The translations under genes were made by a program, and so were the position numbers. A model generated the notes under the pieces. It made no database searches. It was not told the origin of the DNA and was given only the letters and a program-made list of their open reading frames with translations. Of a stretch of DNA of 64,000 nt, positions 27,659 to 37,384 are shown in pieces. Numbering within the stretch: position 1 is the first letter of the stretch; each line of letters opens with the position of its first letter. This stretch comes from Bryobacterales bacterium. GTDB lineage: Bacteria; Acidobacteriota; Terriglobia; Bryobacterales; Bryobacteraceae. The stretch lies in contig JADJOP010000004.1 in NCBI GenBank assembly GCA_016713735.1, forward strand, positions 1 through 64,000, given 5' to 3'.

Positions 27659-28880
27659 CAGGCTTGCTCCAGGGCGGGGACGGGGCCGCGGTTGTAGAGA
27701 GATTGTTGGGGCGCGGTAACGGATGGCGAGGTGCGGGGTGTCGAGGGGTTTGCCTTGCTGGTAGGCGGAGTCCATGGCGGCGGCGAGGATGCCGGTGGTG
27801 AGGAGGGTTCGTTCGACGGGGTAGGGTTCCTTGCGGTGGAGGATGAGTTCCTCGATGTAGTGGGTGAGGGTGGAGAAGTGGGCGTAGTAGCGGCCGGGTT
27901 GGAGCCACATAAGAGTGGATTGAGGATCGGGTTGGCCGATGACGTCGGCGGCGAAGTGGAAGCCTTCGATGTGGCCGTTCAGGAGGAAGACGGCGGCTTC
28001 GAGGCCGTCGCGAAAAGTGAGGAGGAAGACGGAGGGAGATTTGACGTTGTCGCGGACGTTGCCGGGCGTGATCTTTTCGGCGCGCGCGTTGGCGGCGTTC
28101 ATGAGTTTGAGAGACCAGGGGTGGGAATCGGCCCAGTTCCAGACGGCGGGGCCGTCGAGACATTGGACGCGGGCGACGCCGGATTCCCCACCCTGACGGC
28201 GTTCGAGCATGACCTGGAGCGATTCGAGGGCGTGGAAGCCGTAGGCCTCTTTGCCGCCGTATGCAGTCGCGACGGCGTTGCGGATGCGGACGCCGTTGGG
28301 GAATTCGAGTTCGGGTTTGCGCCAGGCGATGGGGACCGAGGATCCGGCGAGGAAGGGGAAGCGGAGGCGGCGCGAGGCATCGTACATCCACTTGGCTTTG
28401 TCCCAGTCGGTGGAGAGGTGTTTGTCGCAGAAGGTGGGGACGGCGCGGCCGGAGGCTTCGTAGACGCGGACGATTTCGGAGAAGAGGCGGTGGCGGGGGT
28501 AGAGCTTTTGGCCTTTTTCGTTGTCGGGATAGTTGCCGTGTTCGCCGATGAGGACGACGCCGTCGACGGCGAGGGTGGGGCCGCCGAGGGTGAGGGCGGA
28601 GCGGACGTCGTCGTAGATTGTAACGTTGTGGCGGGCGGCCATGTCGCGGCTCATGTCGTTGGCGGGGAGCTGATCGGTGAACATGGACACGGCGTGGAGG
28701 CGGGGTTCGATGCGCTTGCCGTAGTACCTCGTAGCCGCCGAGAAGGCGTCCGGCGATGACGTCGGCGTGGGAGTTCTTGCGGTATTCGGTCATGATGAGG
28801 GCGATTGGGGGCCTGGCGCGGGGCGGGGCGGGGGTGGGCGAGGGCGCGGCGGCGAGTGTGCAGAAGGAGCGGCGAAGCAT
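27658..28880 (-). CDS. Secreted Gfo/Idh-like hypothetical protein (indels)
   Basis: Protein of about 407 residues. The N-terminus MLRRSFCTLAAAPSPTPAPP is a Tat/Sec-like signal. Next comes a Rossmann-like part (IALIMTEYRKNSHADVIAGR, then HNVTIYDDVRSALTLG and VDGVVLIGEHGNYPDNEKGQ) and a C-terminal part ending LLTTGILAAAMDSAYQQGKP. The C-terminal pattern resembles Gfo/Idh/MocA oxidoreductases, but the canonical dinucleotide glycine motif is not clear. Frame breaks near 28735 and 27705; correcting the latter gives SLYNRGPVPALEQA-stop. Such proteins are common, with unknown substrates, in Acidobacteria and Planctomycetes. Confidence 0.7.
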
Positions 28881-28890
28881 GGATCGTATT

Positions 28891-30436
28891 ATGCTAACTC
28901 GCATGATGCGAGCTGGGTTGGCGGCGTTTGTTGTGATGCAGGCGGTGGCGTTCGGCCAGAAGCCCGTGGTGGCGGTGGGGGGGATTCTGCATGAGTCGAA
29001 TTCGTTCCATTCGGTGAAGACGAAGCTGGAAGATTTCCGGCGGCCGGCGGGGCCACGGCGGAGGCGACGCTCGATTTGTGGGCGGACAATTTGGATGAGA
29101 TTGCGGGTATGTGCAGGGGGCGGAAGGCGGGGTTGGAACTGGTGCCGGCGGTTGCGGCGCGGGCGACGCCGTCGGGTCCGGTGACAGATGCGGCGCTGGA
29201 TGCGCTGACGGGGGAGCTGATTGCGAAGTTAAAGGCGGCGCCGAAGTTGGATGGGATTTTGCTGGCGCTGCATGGGGCGATGGTGACGGAGAGCTTTCCG
29301 CATGGGGATGCGGAGATTGTGCGGCGGGTGCGGGCGGCGATGGGGACACGATTCCGCTGGTGGTGACGCATGATTTCCATGCCAATGTGTCGCCGGAGAT
29401 TGTGAAGCAGACGACGGTGCTGCTGACGTACAAGACGTGCCCCGCACATTGACCAGAAGGAGCGGGGTTGCAGGCGGCGGAGATCATGGGGCGGATTGTG
29501 CGGGGCGAGGTGAAGCCGGTGCAGGCGCTGGTGAAGCCGGGGATGCTCTACAACATCCGGTATCAGTACACGAGCGTGGCGCCGTTGCGGCCGATTTACG
29601 ACGAAGAACTCCGATTGGAGAAAGAGCCGGGGTGCTGGCGGTGAGCGTGTCGGGCGGGTATCAGTATGCCGATGTGCCGGCGATGGGGGCGAGCGTGATT
29701 GTGGCGACCGATGGCAACAGGGAGCAGGCGGAGGGGATTGCGAAGAAGTTGAGCGACATGTTGTGGGCGACGCGGGATCAGTTGAAGCTGAATGTGCCGG
29801 AGCCGGCGGAGGCGGTGAGGAGGGCGATGGCGAGCGGGAAGTCGCCGGTGGTGCTGGTGGAGATGGGGGACAACATTGGCGGGGGGTCGGCGGGGGACGC
29901 GACGTTTTTGTTGGGCGAGTTGATGAAGCAGAAGGCGACGGGTGGAGCGTGTCGGTGGCCGATCCGGAGGCTGTGGCGATGGCGGTGAAGGCGGGCGTGG
30001 GGCGCGGTTCGATGGGTTGGTGGGAGGGAAGACGGACAAGCTGCATGGCGAGCCGGTGCGGGTGCGGGGCGTGGTGAAGACGGTTTATGACGGCAAGTTT
30101 CGCGAGACGGAGATCCGGCATGGGGGGCAGATGTATTACGACCAGGGGTTGTCGGCGGTGGTGGAGGTGGAGGGTTCGACGCGGGATGTGGGGAGCTATG
30201 TGTTGCTGACGACGAAGCGGATGGTGCCGTTTTCGCTGCACCAGTTGATCAGCGCGGGGATTCTGCCGGAGCGGCAGAAGATTCTGGTGGTGAAGGCGGC
30301 GGTGGCGTTTCGGGCGGCGTATGAGCCGGTGGCGGGGGAGATTATTGAGGTGGATACGCCGGGGGCGACGGCGATCAATCCGCAGCGATTTACGTGGAAG
30401 CGGGTGCGGGCGGATTTGTTTGGGATGCGGCCGTGA
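28891..30436 (+). CDS. MlrC-type M81 metallopeptidase-family protein (indels)
   Basis: Protein of about 510 residues. After a signal-like start (MRAGLAAFVVMQAVAFG) comes KPVVAVGGILHESNSF, the M81 signature, then DGILLALHGAMVTESFPHGD, PLVVTHDFHANVSPEIVKQT (metal ligands) and VVLVEMGDNIGGGSAGDATF, as in MlrC, first described in microcystin breakdown. The C-terminal MlrC domain covers VRGVVKTVYDGKFRETEIRH onward. Indels occur near 29055, 29345, 29447, 29620, 29945 and 30003. Several ATGs (28879, 28891, 28903) are possible starts; the first overlaps the start codon of the divergent gene in a CATG. The substrate here is unknown. Confidence 0.83.
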
Positions 30437-30461
30437 GGAGGGAGCGGGGGTGAAAATGAAT

Positions 30462-30493
30462 CATCCGCGGAAGGCGGTGACCTTCCGCGGATG
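30462..30493. terminator. Strong hairpin, bidirectional terminator candidate
   Basis: A perfect 13-bp inverted repeat, CATCCGCGGAAGG and CCTTCCGCGGATG with a 6-base loop, lies between the convergent MlrC-type gene and the small secreted protein gene. There is no long T-run, so it may stop transcription weakly or shield mRNA ends on both sides. Confidence 0.6.
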
Positions 30494-30527
30494 GTGTTGT
30501 CCGCGTTGCGGCGCGGAGGCGCTTTGT

Positions 30528-30951
30528 TTAGCGGGCGAGGTTGAGGGAGATCAACTTCTCGGTTTGCGCGGGGGTGTGTTTGGGGATGGGGGCGAGGAAG
30601 TTGTCCATGCCGGGGACTTTGATTTCGCGGAAGTAGCAGTCGGCGGCGCGGCAGGTGAAGACGGCCTGGGCCTGGTTGTTGGCAGCGTCGGCGGCGGCGC
30701 GTTGGGACATGACGACGTAAACGCCCTTGCGGGTGCGCTCATTGCGCATGATGAAGGTGGGCACGCCGGAGGGGGCGTTGGCCTGGATGAGGGAGTAGGC
30801 GCCGGCGGGGAGGGTTTTGCCGGCGACGATGAAGTCAAAGGGGACGGCCATTTTGATCTCGGGGGGATTCATGGCGTGGGCCGAAGTGGCGGCGAATGCG
30901 CAGATGGCCAGGGCGGCCGCGCGGGGAGAAGTGGATCAGAGTGCGAGTCAT
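30528..30951 (-). CDS. Small secreted protein, paralogue A (one frame break)
   Basis: Secreted protein of about 141 residues. A signal peptide (reconstructed AALAICAFAATSAHA) leads to KMAVPFDFIVAGKTLPAGAY, a motif shared with the neighbour at 31200-31639 (AVPFDFIVSGKTLPAGNY), then a Cys pair CRAADCYFREIKVPG and a C-terminal LISLNLAR. The ATG at 30951 has a strong ribosome site (AAGGAGG) but is out of frame with the body; one base is missing near 30925. I know this type only as an acidobacterial family of unknown function. The conserved cysteines may form a disulphide in the envelope. Confidence 0.72.
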
Positions 30952-31134
30952 TTTTCTTAGCGCCTCCTTTTTGGCGTCGGTATGACTAAGGCATGCGGGG
31001 GGCCACAGTGGTGGGGGGCGGAGGGTGAATGGGGAATCAAGAGGATAGCGGTGGAGGGTGCGGGCAGAGAGGGGATGCTGTGAACCGGATGGTTAGCGGG
31101 GGTGAACCGTGTGGTTTGTGGAAGCGGAGAAACG

Positions 31135-31163
31135 AAGAGCGAGCCCGTGGGGGGCTCGCTCTT
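31135..31163 (-). terminator. Rho-independent-type terminator of paralogue B
   Basis: AAGAGCGAGCCC and GGGCTCGCTCTT form a perfect 12-bp stem around GTGGG, about 40 bases after the stop of paralogue B. On the - strand the stem is followed by CGTTTCTCC, a short T-rich stretch. Confidence 0.6.
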
Positions 31164-31199
31164 GTGTGCTGACGGGGCGTGGAAGGGGAGTGGCTGTGT

Positions 31200-31639
31200 T
31201 CAGCGGCCGGCGGCGATGAAGCGGGCATTGAGGGCAACCATGCGTTCCTTTTCGCCGGGGCTGATGGGCGGCAGCGAACCGACGTAGGTATCGCGGCCGG
31301 GCAGGGAGACCTTGTGCCAGTAGCAGGAGCCGGCGCGGCAGGCGAAGCCGACCTGGGCGCCTTTGGCGGGGGAAGCCGATTCAGGGCGCGGCCACCCATG
31401 ACGATGAGGGCGGCGTGCTTGGAGGAGTTGTTCCTGACGGCAAAGGCGGAGATGCCGGAGCCGGTGGGAACTGCGACCACTTTGTAGTTACCGGCGGGAA
31501 GAGTCTTGCCGGAAACGATGAAATCGAACGGCACGGCGACCGACAATTCGGGGGCGGAAGCCGCCTGGAGTTGGGTGGCGGCCATGGTCACGGCGGAGAT
31601 GGCCGCGATCTGGAAGATGCGGGACGTGATGTTCTTCAT
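31200..31639 (-). CDS. Small secreted protein, paralogue B (one frame break)
   Basis: Secreted protein of about 146 residues, MKNITSRIFQIAAISAVTMA with a cleavable signal ending LQA. It then has SVAVPFDFIVSGKTLPAGNY, the same motif as paralogue A, FAVRNNSSKHAALIVMGGRA, a Cys pair (CRAGSCYWHKVSLPG after correction) and the end ERMVALNARFIAAGR. One base is lost near 31380. AGGAGG lies before the ATG. The two genes are tandem on the same strand with separate terminator-like hairpins, so they are probably transcribed apart. The FHA-GAF-sigma54 regulator is divergent from it. Confidence 0.72.
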
Positions 31640-31831
31640 GAGCTTTCGCCTCCTCTGGCGACGCGTAATTAATAAGCGATTCGGTGGCCGAAGGGGCACG
31701 GGCGGCTAGGCGCACGTAGATTCAACGGGTTGGGCGAGGTGTGCGCGGCGGGAGGGGGATTCTGTTAACCGTAGGGTTCATGGCTGTGAGCCGTTGGGTT
31801 GATCGAGGGTAGAATAGGCGCCTGGTTTCGC

Positions 31832-33623
31832 ATGGATACGACGCGACAGGCATGGTTGTTGGAGGTGAGGGGAGCTTCGCCGGGCCGAAGGGTGGATTTA
31901 CCTGGGGCGGGCGAGCTGCTGATCGGGCGGGCGCCGGGATTGGGGCTGACGCTGGCGGAGGATGTGTGCGGGTGGCGGCATTGCGCGATCCGTGGTGAAG
32001 AGGGCAGGCACAGGCTGCACGATTTTAAGTCGCCTGGAGGGACCTTTTTGAACGGCCGGCACGTATTAGAGAGTGTGCTGACCAATGGAGACCAGATCTC
32101 CATCGGGGCGAGCCGGTTTGTCTATTGCGAAGCTGACGGCGCGGGCGCCGGGACGAGCGCGGGTGTGGGGCCAGGGCGCGGCCGTAGGGGCACGGCGCGG
32201 GCCTGGGGACGAGTCCATCGGGCGAGGCGTTGCTGAAAGCATGCACGGTGCAGACGCTGGTGCGCTCGATGGCGATGGCGGCCGATGCGCAGGTGGCGCG
32301 GCTGCTGGAGGCGCAGGCGATTGCGCTGATGTGCGAGCTGCTGCCGTGCGATGCGGGGTTTCTGCTGCTGGGGGCGGCTGTGGAGAGCCTGCGGGCACAG
32401 TTGCGCGAGCGGGCGGAGTGGAAGAGGAAGACGGGGGCGTTGTGCGCGGCGCTGGAGTTGATGGATCACGAAGAGGTGGCGGTGGCGCCGGGGGGCACTG
32501 GCAGTTGTTGCCGCTGTATGTGCGGGGGAGTTTGGGGGGGCGTGTTGGATTTGCGGCTGCGCGAGGGCGGGGTGGAGGGGTGGAGCGAGATTGCGCTGAT
32601 GACGGCGCTGGCGCTGGAGAATGCGCGCGAGGTGGAGTCGCTGCAGACGCAGAATGCGCTGCTGGCGGAGCGGTTGAATTCGCGGCCGGGGATGGTGGGG
32701 CGGAGCGCGCGATGGAGCGGGTGTTGAAGGTGATTGATAGGGTGGGTCCGCAGGATGTGACGGTGCTGGTGTTGGGGGAGACGGGGACGGGGAAGGAACT
32801 GGCGGCGCGGGCGCTGCATGCGGCGAGCGGGCGGCGGGAAGGGGCGTTTGTGGCGATCAACTGCGCGGCGCTGCCGGAGAACCTGGTGGAGAGCGAGTTG
32901 TTTGGTCATGAGAAGGGTGCGTTCACGGGGGCGGCGGGGCAGAAGAAGGGGAAGCTGGAGATGGCGGCGGGGGGGACGGTGTTGCTGGATGAGATTGGCG
33001 AGCTGCCGATGGCGATGCAGGCGAAGCTGTGGCGCGTGCTGCAGCAGCGGGAGTTTGAGCGGGTGGGCGGGACGCGGACGATTCCGCTGGACATCCGGCT
33101 GGTGGCGGCGACGAATCGCGAGTTGAAAGATGAGGTGAAGGAGGGGCGGTTCCGCGAGGATCTGTTTCACCGGTTGAATGTGGTGACGCTGCGGTTGCCG
33201 GCGCTGCGGGAGCGGGCGCAGGACATCCCGGAGCTGGCGGGACATTTTCTGGCGCTGTGCGGGGAGCGGTTTGGGCGGAGGGGGCTGCGGTTGAGCGGGG
33301 CGGCGGTGGAGTGTTTGGTGCGGTATTCGTGGCCGGGGAATGTGCGGGAGTTAGAGAACGCGATGGAGCGGGCGGCGGTGTTGTGTGAGTCGGGGGAGGT
33401 GGGGCCGGAGGATTTGCCGGAGAGCGTGGTGGATGCGGCTTCGAGCGATGGGATTGCGGGGGCGTACCAGAAGAACGTGGGGGAGGCGAAGCGGGAGGCG
33501 ATTGTGCGGGCGTGGGGGCAGGCGAAGGGGGATTACAAGGCAGCGGCGAAGGTGTTGGGGATTCACCCGAATTCGTTGTTGCGGCTGGTGCGGAATTTGG
33601 GGTTGCGGGAGTTATTGGGGTGA
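31832..33623 (+). CDS. FHA-GAF sigma54-dependent transcriptional activator (indels)
   Basis: Enhancer-binding protein of about 600 residues. N-terminal forkhead-associated domain (LLIGRAPGLGLTLAEDVCGW, GGTFLNGRHVLESVLTNGDQ) that binds phosphothreonine; a GAF-like domain (ALMCELLPCDAGFLLLGAAV to IALMTALALENAREVESLQT); AAA+ domain with Walker A LGETGTGKE, ESELFGHEKGAFTGAAG with the GAFTGA loop that contacts sigma54, and RFREDLFHRLNVVTLRLPAL; and a Fis-type helix-turn-helix (KAAAKVLGIHPNSLLRLVRN). Frame shifts lie near 32170-32230, 32500, 32540 and 32705. It likely links a Ser/Thr-kinase signal to sigma54 promoters; targets unknown, with the divergent small secreted genes as candidates. Confidence 0.87.
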
Positions 33624-33781
33624 GGGGAGGGTGACGGGGATGGGGTGTAGTGACATGGTTCTGTCGTGATCAGGAGGCTGGCTGGGCCCGGCCCCTGAGT
33701 CCGCCAGCCAAGGGCGAGGAGTGAGAGTTCGAGTTGCGTTGGGCCGGGCCAAGGCAACCCGAGTCGCCGGGTCCGCAGAGG
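33624..33781. other. Intergenic region with palindrome at 33733-33758
   Basis: Downstream of the activator lies a 26-base imperfect palindrome (GTTGC.TTGG...CCAA.GCAAC, 33733-33758) and GGCCCGGCCC/GGGCCGGGCC inverted copies about 55 bases apart. It may act as terminator of the activator gene or mark the end of a degraded mobile element. No gene is seen. Confidence 0.4.
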
Positions 33782-34036
33782 TCAAGGTCGCCGCCACAAG
33801 GAGTTCCCCTGTGCATAGTTCAGGGCGGAGAATTCGGGTGGCGCGCGTGGAGGCGCTGGCGAGGCATCGGCGAGGCCGAGCGTGGTGGCCACGTCCTGTG
33901 AGCTGAAGCCTTCCACGTCGCGCAGCAAGAGGACTTCGCGGAACTCCAAGGGTATCTGGGCAAGGGCCCGGTGAAGAGCTTGCGCCAAGAGTGTCCGGAT
34001 TTTGAAGCAGTCAAGGCTTGGGCGAAGGCCTGCCAC
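33782..34036 (-). pseudogene. Remnant of an ECF sigma factor (region 4 only)
   Basis: The - strand encodes LLAQALHRALAQIPLEFREV followed by LLLRDVEGFSSQDVATTLGL, a clear sigma-70 region 4 with its helix-turn-helix. Region 2 is missing: the N-terminal side meets the C-terminal end of the IS256-type transposase frame near 34000-34040. After the helix the frame shifts into a sequence resembling QRLHARH, the usual KSRLHRAR end. It is best read as a sigma-factor gene cut when the transposon region was rearranged. Confidence 0.65.
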
Positions 34037-35412
34037 CCCAGGGGCAAGGGGGGGGTCTGCCTTGACGGCGGCCGCCGTTTGCCGTATCGAAGCTCGTCAG
34101 GCCGAAGGACGCGTGCCGCACCGCGCCCCTACCGGCTGGGCCGCTGCAGGCCGCCTCGATCCGGTCGCCGTAGCGCAGCATGAAGTGGTTCAACGACGTT
34201 CGCCAGTCGTGCGTGGCTTTCCACCGCTGCGCCACGTTCTTCAGCGCCAGGTACAGCAGCTTCAGCGCCGACTCCTCGCTAGGAAACGACGCCCGCGTCT
34301 TAATCACCTTGCGCAGCGTCACTGCGCGACTCCACCACATTGGTCGTGTAGATCGACCGCCGGATCTCCTGCGGATAGGCAAACAGCGGGCTGATGCCCG
34401 CCCAGTGCCGCCTCCACATCTTGCCGATGGTGGCGTACTTGGCATCCCACCTGGCCTCAAACTCGCTCAGCCGCTGCTCGGCCTCATCCGGTGTCGCCAT
34501 GGTAGATCAGCTTCAGATCCTGAGCCACCAGCTTGCGCTCTTTCCAGTTCACATAGGCCAGGCTGTTGCGCACCATGTGCACGATGCACAACTGCACCTC
34601 CGTCTTCGGATACACCGCCTGAATCGCTTCCGGAAACCCCTTCAGCCCATCCACGCAGGCAATCAGAATGTCCTGCACGCCGCGGTTGCGGATCTCGGTC
34701 AGAATCTGCATCCACAGCTTGGCGCCTTCGGTCGCGCTGGTCCACAGCCCCAACACTTCCTTCTGCCCCTCCTTGGTCACACCGATCGCCACGAACACCG
34801 CGCGGTTCTCCACGCGCCCTTCATGCCGCATCTTCACCATCAGCGCATCCAGGTACAGGATCATGTACAGCGGCTCCAGCGGACGGCTCTGCCAGGCACG
34901 CACGTCCTCCATCACCGCGTCGGTGACCTCACCACTGCCGGGACTCACTTCCACGCCGTAGATCTCTTGCAGATGCGCCTGAATGTCCCGCGTCGACATT
35001 CCGCGTGCGTACATCGAGATGATCTTGTCGTCAAAGCCCGTGAACCGCCGCTCGTGCTTGGGCAGAATCTTCGGCTCGAAGCTCCCGTTGCGGTCCCGCG
35101 GCACGGCGATCTCCACGCTGCCGAAATCACCCCTGCACCGTCTTGCGGCTCTTTCCGTTCCGTGCGCTTGCCGCTGCCGCGTCCTTCCGGCTCGTGCTTG
35201 TCGTAGCCCAGATGGTGCGTCAGTTCGGCGTTCATCGCCCGCTCCAAAAGTGCCTTGGTCAGTTGCTTCAGCACTCCACCAGGGCCGGCGATCTCCTCGG
35301 CGCTCTTGCCCGCCAGCAACTCGTCCAACGCCGCTTCCAGCTTCGTTCGCTCTTCCATTGCGTTCTCCCTATTCTGGGCGGAGAACGCCGCTTACACAAA
35401 ATTTAGTGCACC
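34011..35412 (-). mobile_element. IS256-family insertion sequence, left end truncated, transposase frameshifted
   Basis: Transposase of the MULE/IS256 type reading from ATG 35358 (MEERTKLEAALDELLAGKSA). Body: RRFTGFDDKIISMYARGMST, then the DDE residues in YLDALMVKMRHEG, LIACVDGLKGFPEAIQ and TTNVVES, and the end DWRTSLNHFMLRYGD. Frame breaks lie near 35120, 34490 and 34330. The right end carries TTACACAAAATTTAGTGCACCTC (about 35390-35412), typical of IS256-family termini, but no inverted copy is present at the left end, so the element is cut there and probably immobile. The plus strand here is C-rich, opposite to the surroundings. Confidence 0.82.
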
Positions 35413-35459
35413 TCGGCGGCCCCGGAAAGGCCGGGGGGGCGTGCCGGCGGCGGCGGCCG

Positions 35460-35665
35460 TCAGTCTTCCAGGACGAACGTGACCTTTTGAGGTTCACGCG
35501 GTATTCGACGATTTTGTTCTTGGCGATGACGACGCTCTGATCCTTCACCCAGGCGCCGGAGACATGCTTCAGCGTCTTGCACGCACGCTCCACTCCGAGC
35601 TTGACCGCATCGTCAAAACTCTTCTTCGAGGTGGCGATGATCTCGGTAACCTTTGCGACTCCCAT
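35460..35665 (-). CDS. Dodecin (one lost base near the C-terminus)
   Basis: Small flavin-binding dodecamer subunit of about 68 residues: MGVAKVTEIIATSKKSFDDA, AVKLGVERACKTLKHVSGAW and NKIVEYRVNLK, followed after correction by VTFVLED. The Trp in SGAWV is the isoalloxazine-stacking residue of bacterial dodecins. One base is missing in CTCAAAAGG near 35486; the uncorrected frame runs on into the IS element. The family stores or buffers flavins. ATG 35665 follows GGAAGAGGAGA. Confidence 0.9.
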
Positions 35666-35696
35666 ATTGTGTCTCCTCTTCCTATGTGGTCTGTTC

Positions 35697-35819
35697 TCAA
35701 TTGGGCGATGGATTCGCCCGTACAACCGTGACCTGACCGGCCTCGATCTTCACGGTCTCCTCATGCGGCGCTCCTTCCGCCAGCGGCACAAACCGCAGCA
35801 GGCAACTACAAGCGCCCAT
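35697..35819 (-). CDS. Possible 40-residue protein
   Basis: A short frame (MGACSCLLRFVPLAEGAPHE, ending ANPSPN) lies just upstream of dodecin on the same strand. The C-terminal EETVKIEAGQVTVVRAN looks like an ordinary beta strand pattern and GC use fits coding. It is too short to classify and may be part of a longer broken gene. Confidence 0.35.
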   Translation of the reverse strand: MGACSCLLRFVPLAEGAPHEETVKIEAGQVTVVRANPSPN

Positions 35820-35851
35820 CACAACCGGGCGTTTACTGATCTTCCTGCTCT

Positions 35852-36921
35852 CTACCTGGCGAACGTGAAGCCGAGCCCGGTTGTGTAGAGCAGATCGTTG
35901 TTCTTGCGGCCGATCACCGGATTGCTCAGGTAGCGGTCGCTGATGGAGAGGTTCCAGGTGAGCCACCTGGTCAGTTGCGTCACCGCGCCGATGTCGAAGT
36001 TCACGCGATACTCGCCGGTGTTGGTGAGGTTATTAAACATGCGGAAGCCCTGCGCGAGCGTCGTCCGGTTGTTCAGCTTGTAACTGAAATCATTCCCCCA
36101 ATAGGCTTCCGCCGAGTTCCTGGTGAACGCGGGCGCCGTTGCCGGGCTGAATTTCTCACGGTTCCAGGCCGCGCCGCCTACCAGTGAGAAGCGGCCGGCC
36201 CCGCCCGTCCACAGGTTGTAGCCCAAACCGCCGCCGAGCACGACGCGCAGATCGAGCGATTGGAACTGATCGTACTCATAGTCATTGAAGCCGTTGAAGA
36301 ACAGCTTCTTCGTGATGTTGCGGTTATATCCCCATCCACCACGTACGGCGCGGGCGGTTTCCGCGCTCACGCCGTTGATGGTCGCTTTGGACCGAATGGA
36401 ATTGAAGTAGGCGCTGGTGCGGCTGGACCGCGAGGCGCGCACAAAGTTGATGGGCGTCGTCAGCGTTGAGGTTCGCGCGTTGCCCTTGCTTCCGGCGATG
36501 TTCAGGCTGCCGCTGATCACCCACAGATCCAGAAGTCCGGGATGCAGAAAGCGCTCATAGGCCTGCTGCTCCTTGGTGTTGCGCAGCGCGACGATGTCGG
36601 CCGGCGCCACCACCTGCGGAGGCCCGCGGCGGCGACTTCAATGCGCCCTTCGCGCGTCTGCAGATTGCCCTTCACCGTGCGCTCTTCGGGCAGCACCACG
36701 TTCAGCGCCTCGTCGGTGCGAATGGTGGCAATGTCGTCCCACTTCACCGTCACGAGGCCGAAATTCTTGCTTTCGATCGTGACCGTCGCGCCGTCCTTTT
36801 TCACGATGGAACCTGTCACGCGGTCGCCATCCTTCATCACAATCTGGTCCGCCCAAGCCGCGCATGACCCGAATAAGAGGGCGAGAGACACGCCTAGCGC
36901 ATGCCGTTTGAGTCTTGTCAC
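35852..36921 (-). CDS. DUF481-type outer-membrane barrel protein (one frame break)
   Basis: Secreted protein of about 356 residues. Signal peptide ALGVSLALLFGSCAAWA, then an N-terminal SH3-like part (DQIVMKDGDRVTGSIVKKDG, FGLVTVKWDDIATIRTDEAL) and a C-terminal DUF481 domain with alternating strands (SLVGGAAWNREKFSPATAPA to WLTWNLSISDRYLSNPVIGR) ending GLGFTFAR. The terminal Arg follows the aromatic-rich barrel end. One base is missing near 36625 joining AAAGPPQV to VAPADIVALRN. Role unknown; such proteins are often annotated as YdiY-like salt or osmotic-responsive. mscL lies upstream on the same strand. Confidence 0.83.
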
Positions 36922-36952
36922 GATGAAAACTCTCCGTCGTCTTCAACCAAGC

Positions 36953-37384
36953 CTAATTCAGTTGCGACGTGCAATGAGGGCAACGGGTTGCAGGGATCGG
37001 GATCGCGGTGGCGCAGAACGGGCAGTCCTTCGTTGTCGGCGCCGGCGCTTCGGCGGGCTTTTGCAGCTTGTTCGCGGTCCGCACGACGAGGAAGATGACC
37101 GCGCCGACGATCAGGAAGTTGATGATCGCGTTCAGGAAGACCCCATAGGCAATCACTGGGGCGCCAGCCGCCTTCGCCGCTGCCAGGGTGGGGTAGGATT
37201 GGCCGCTGAGGCTGATGAAGAGGTCCTTGAAATCGACGTTGCCGAGAAGCAATCCGATGGGAGGCATGAACACATCGTTCACGGCCGAAGTCACAATCGC
37301 GCCAAACGCAGCGCCAATGATCACAGCCACGGCCAGATCAAGCACGTTGCCGCGCATGATGAAGGCCTTGAATTCTTTGAGCAT
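36953..37384 (-). CDS. mscL: Large-conductance mechanosensitive channel with C-terminal zinc ribbon
   Basis: Pentameric channel that opens under membrane tension. It starts MLKEFKAFIMRGNVLDLAVA then AVIIGAAFGAIVTSAVNDVF, the conserved TM1, has the periplasmic loop and TM2 (NAIINFLIVGAVIFLVVRTA), and the cytoplasmic tail. Unlike E. coli MscL the tail ends CPFCATAIPIPATRCPHCTS, two CxxC pairs forming a zinc ribbon. GAAAGGAA precedes the ATG at 37384. The secreted protein upstream has no stop before this ATG, so the frame is continuous with it. Confidence 0.92.
   Translation of the reverse strand: MLKEFKAFIMRGNVLDLAVAVIIGAAFGAIVTSAVNDVFMPPIGLLLGNVDFKDLFISLSGQSYPTLAAAKAAGAPVIAYGVFLNAIINFLIVGAVIFLVVRTANKLQKPAEAPAPTTKDCPFCATAIPIPATRCPHCTSQLN

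Noticed and set aside
31080..31780. Related motifs TAACC-N6-GTTCA at about 31763-31780 and, inverted, at 31081-31096 near the secreted paralogues
   Set aside because: Only about 12 of 16 positions agree and one copy is downstream of the gene; too weak for an operator claim.
34050..35470. GACGGCGGCCGCCG (left) and GACGGCCGCCGCCG (right, reversed) as possible inverted repeats of the IS256-type element
   Set aside because: The match is pure GC repeat and the right copy overlaps the dodecin stop codon, outside the recognised IS end.
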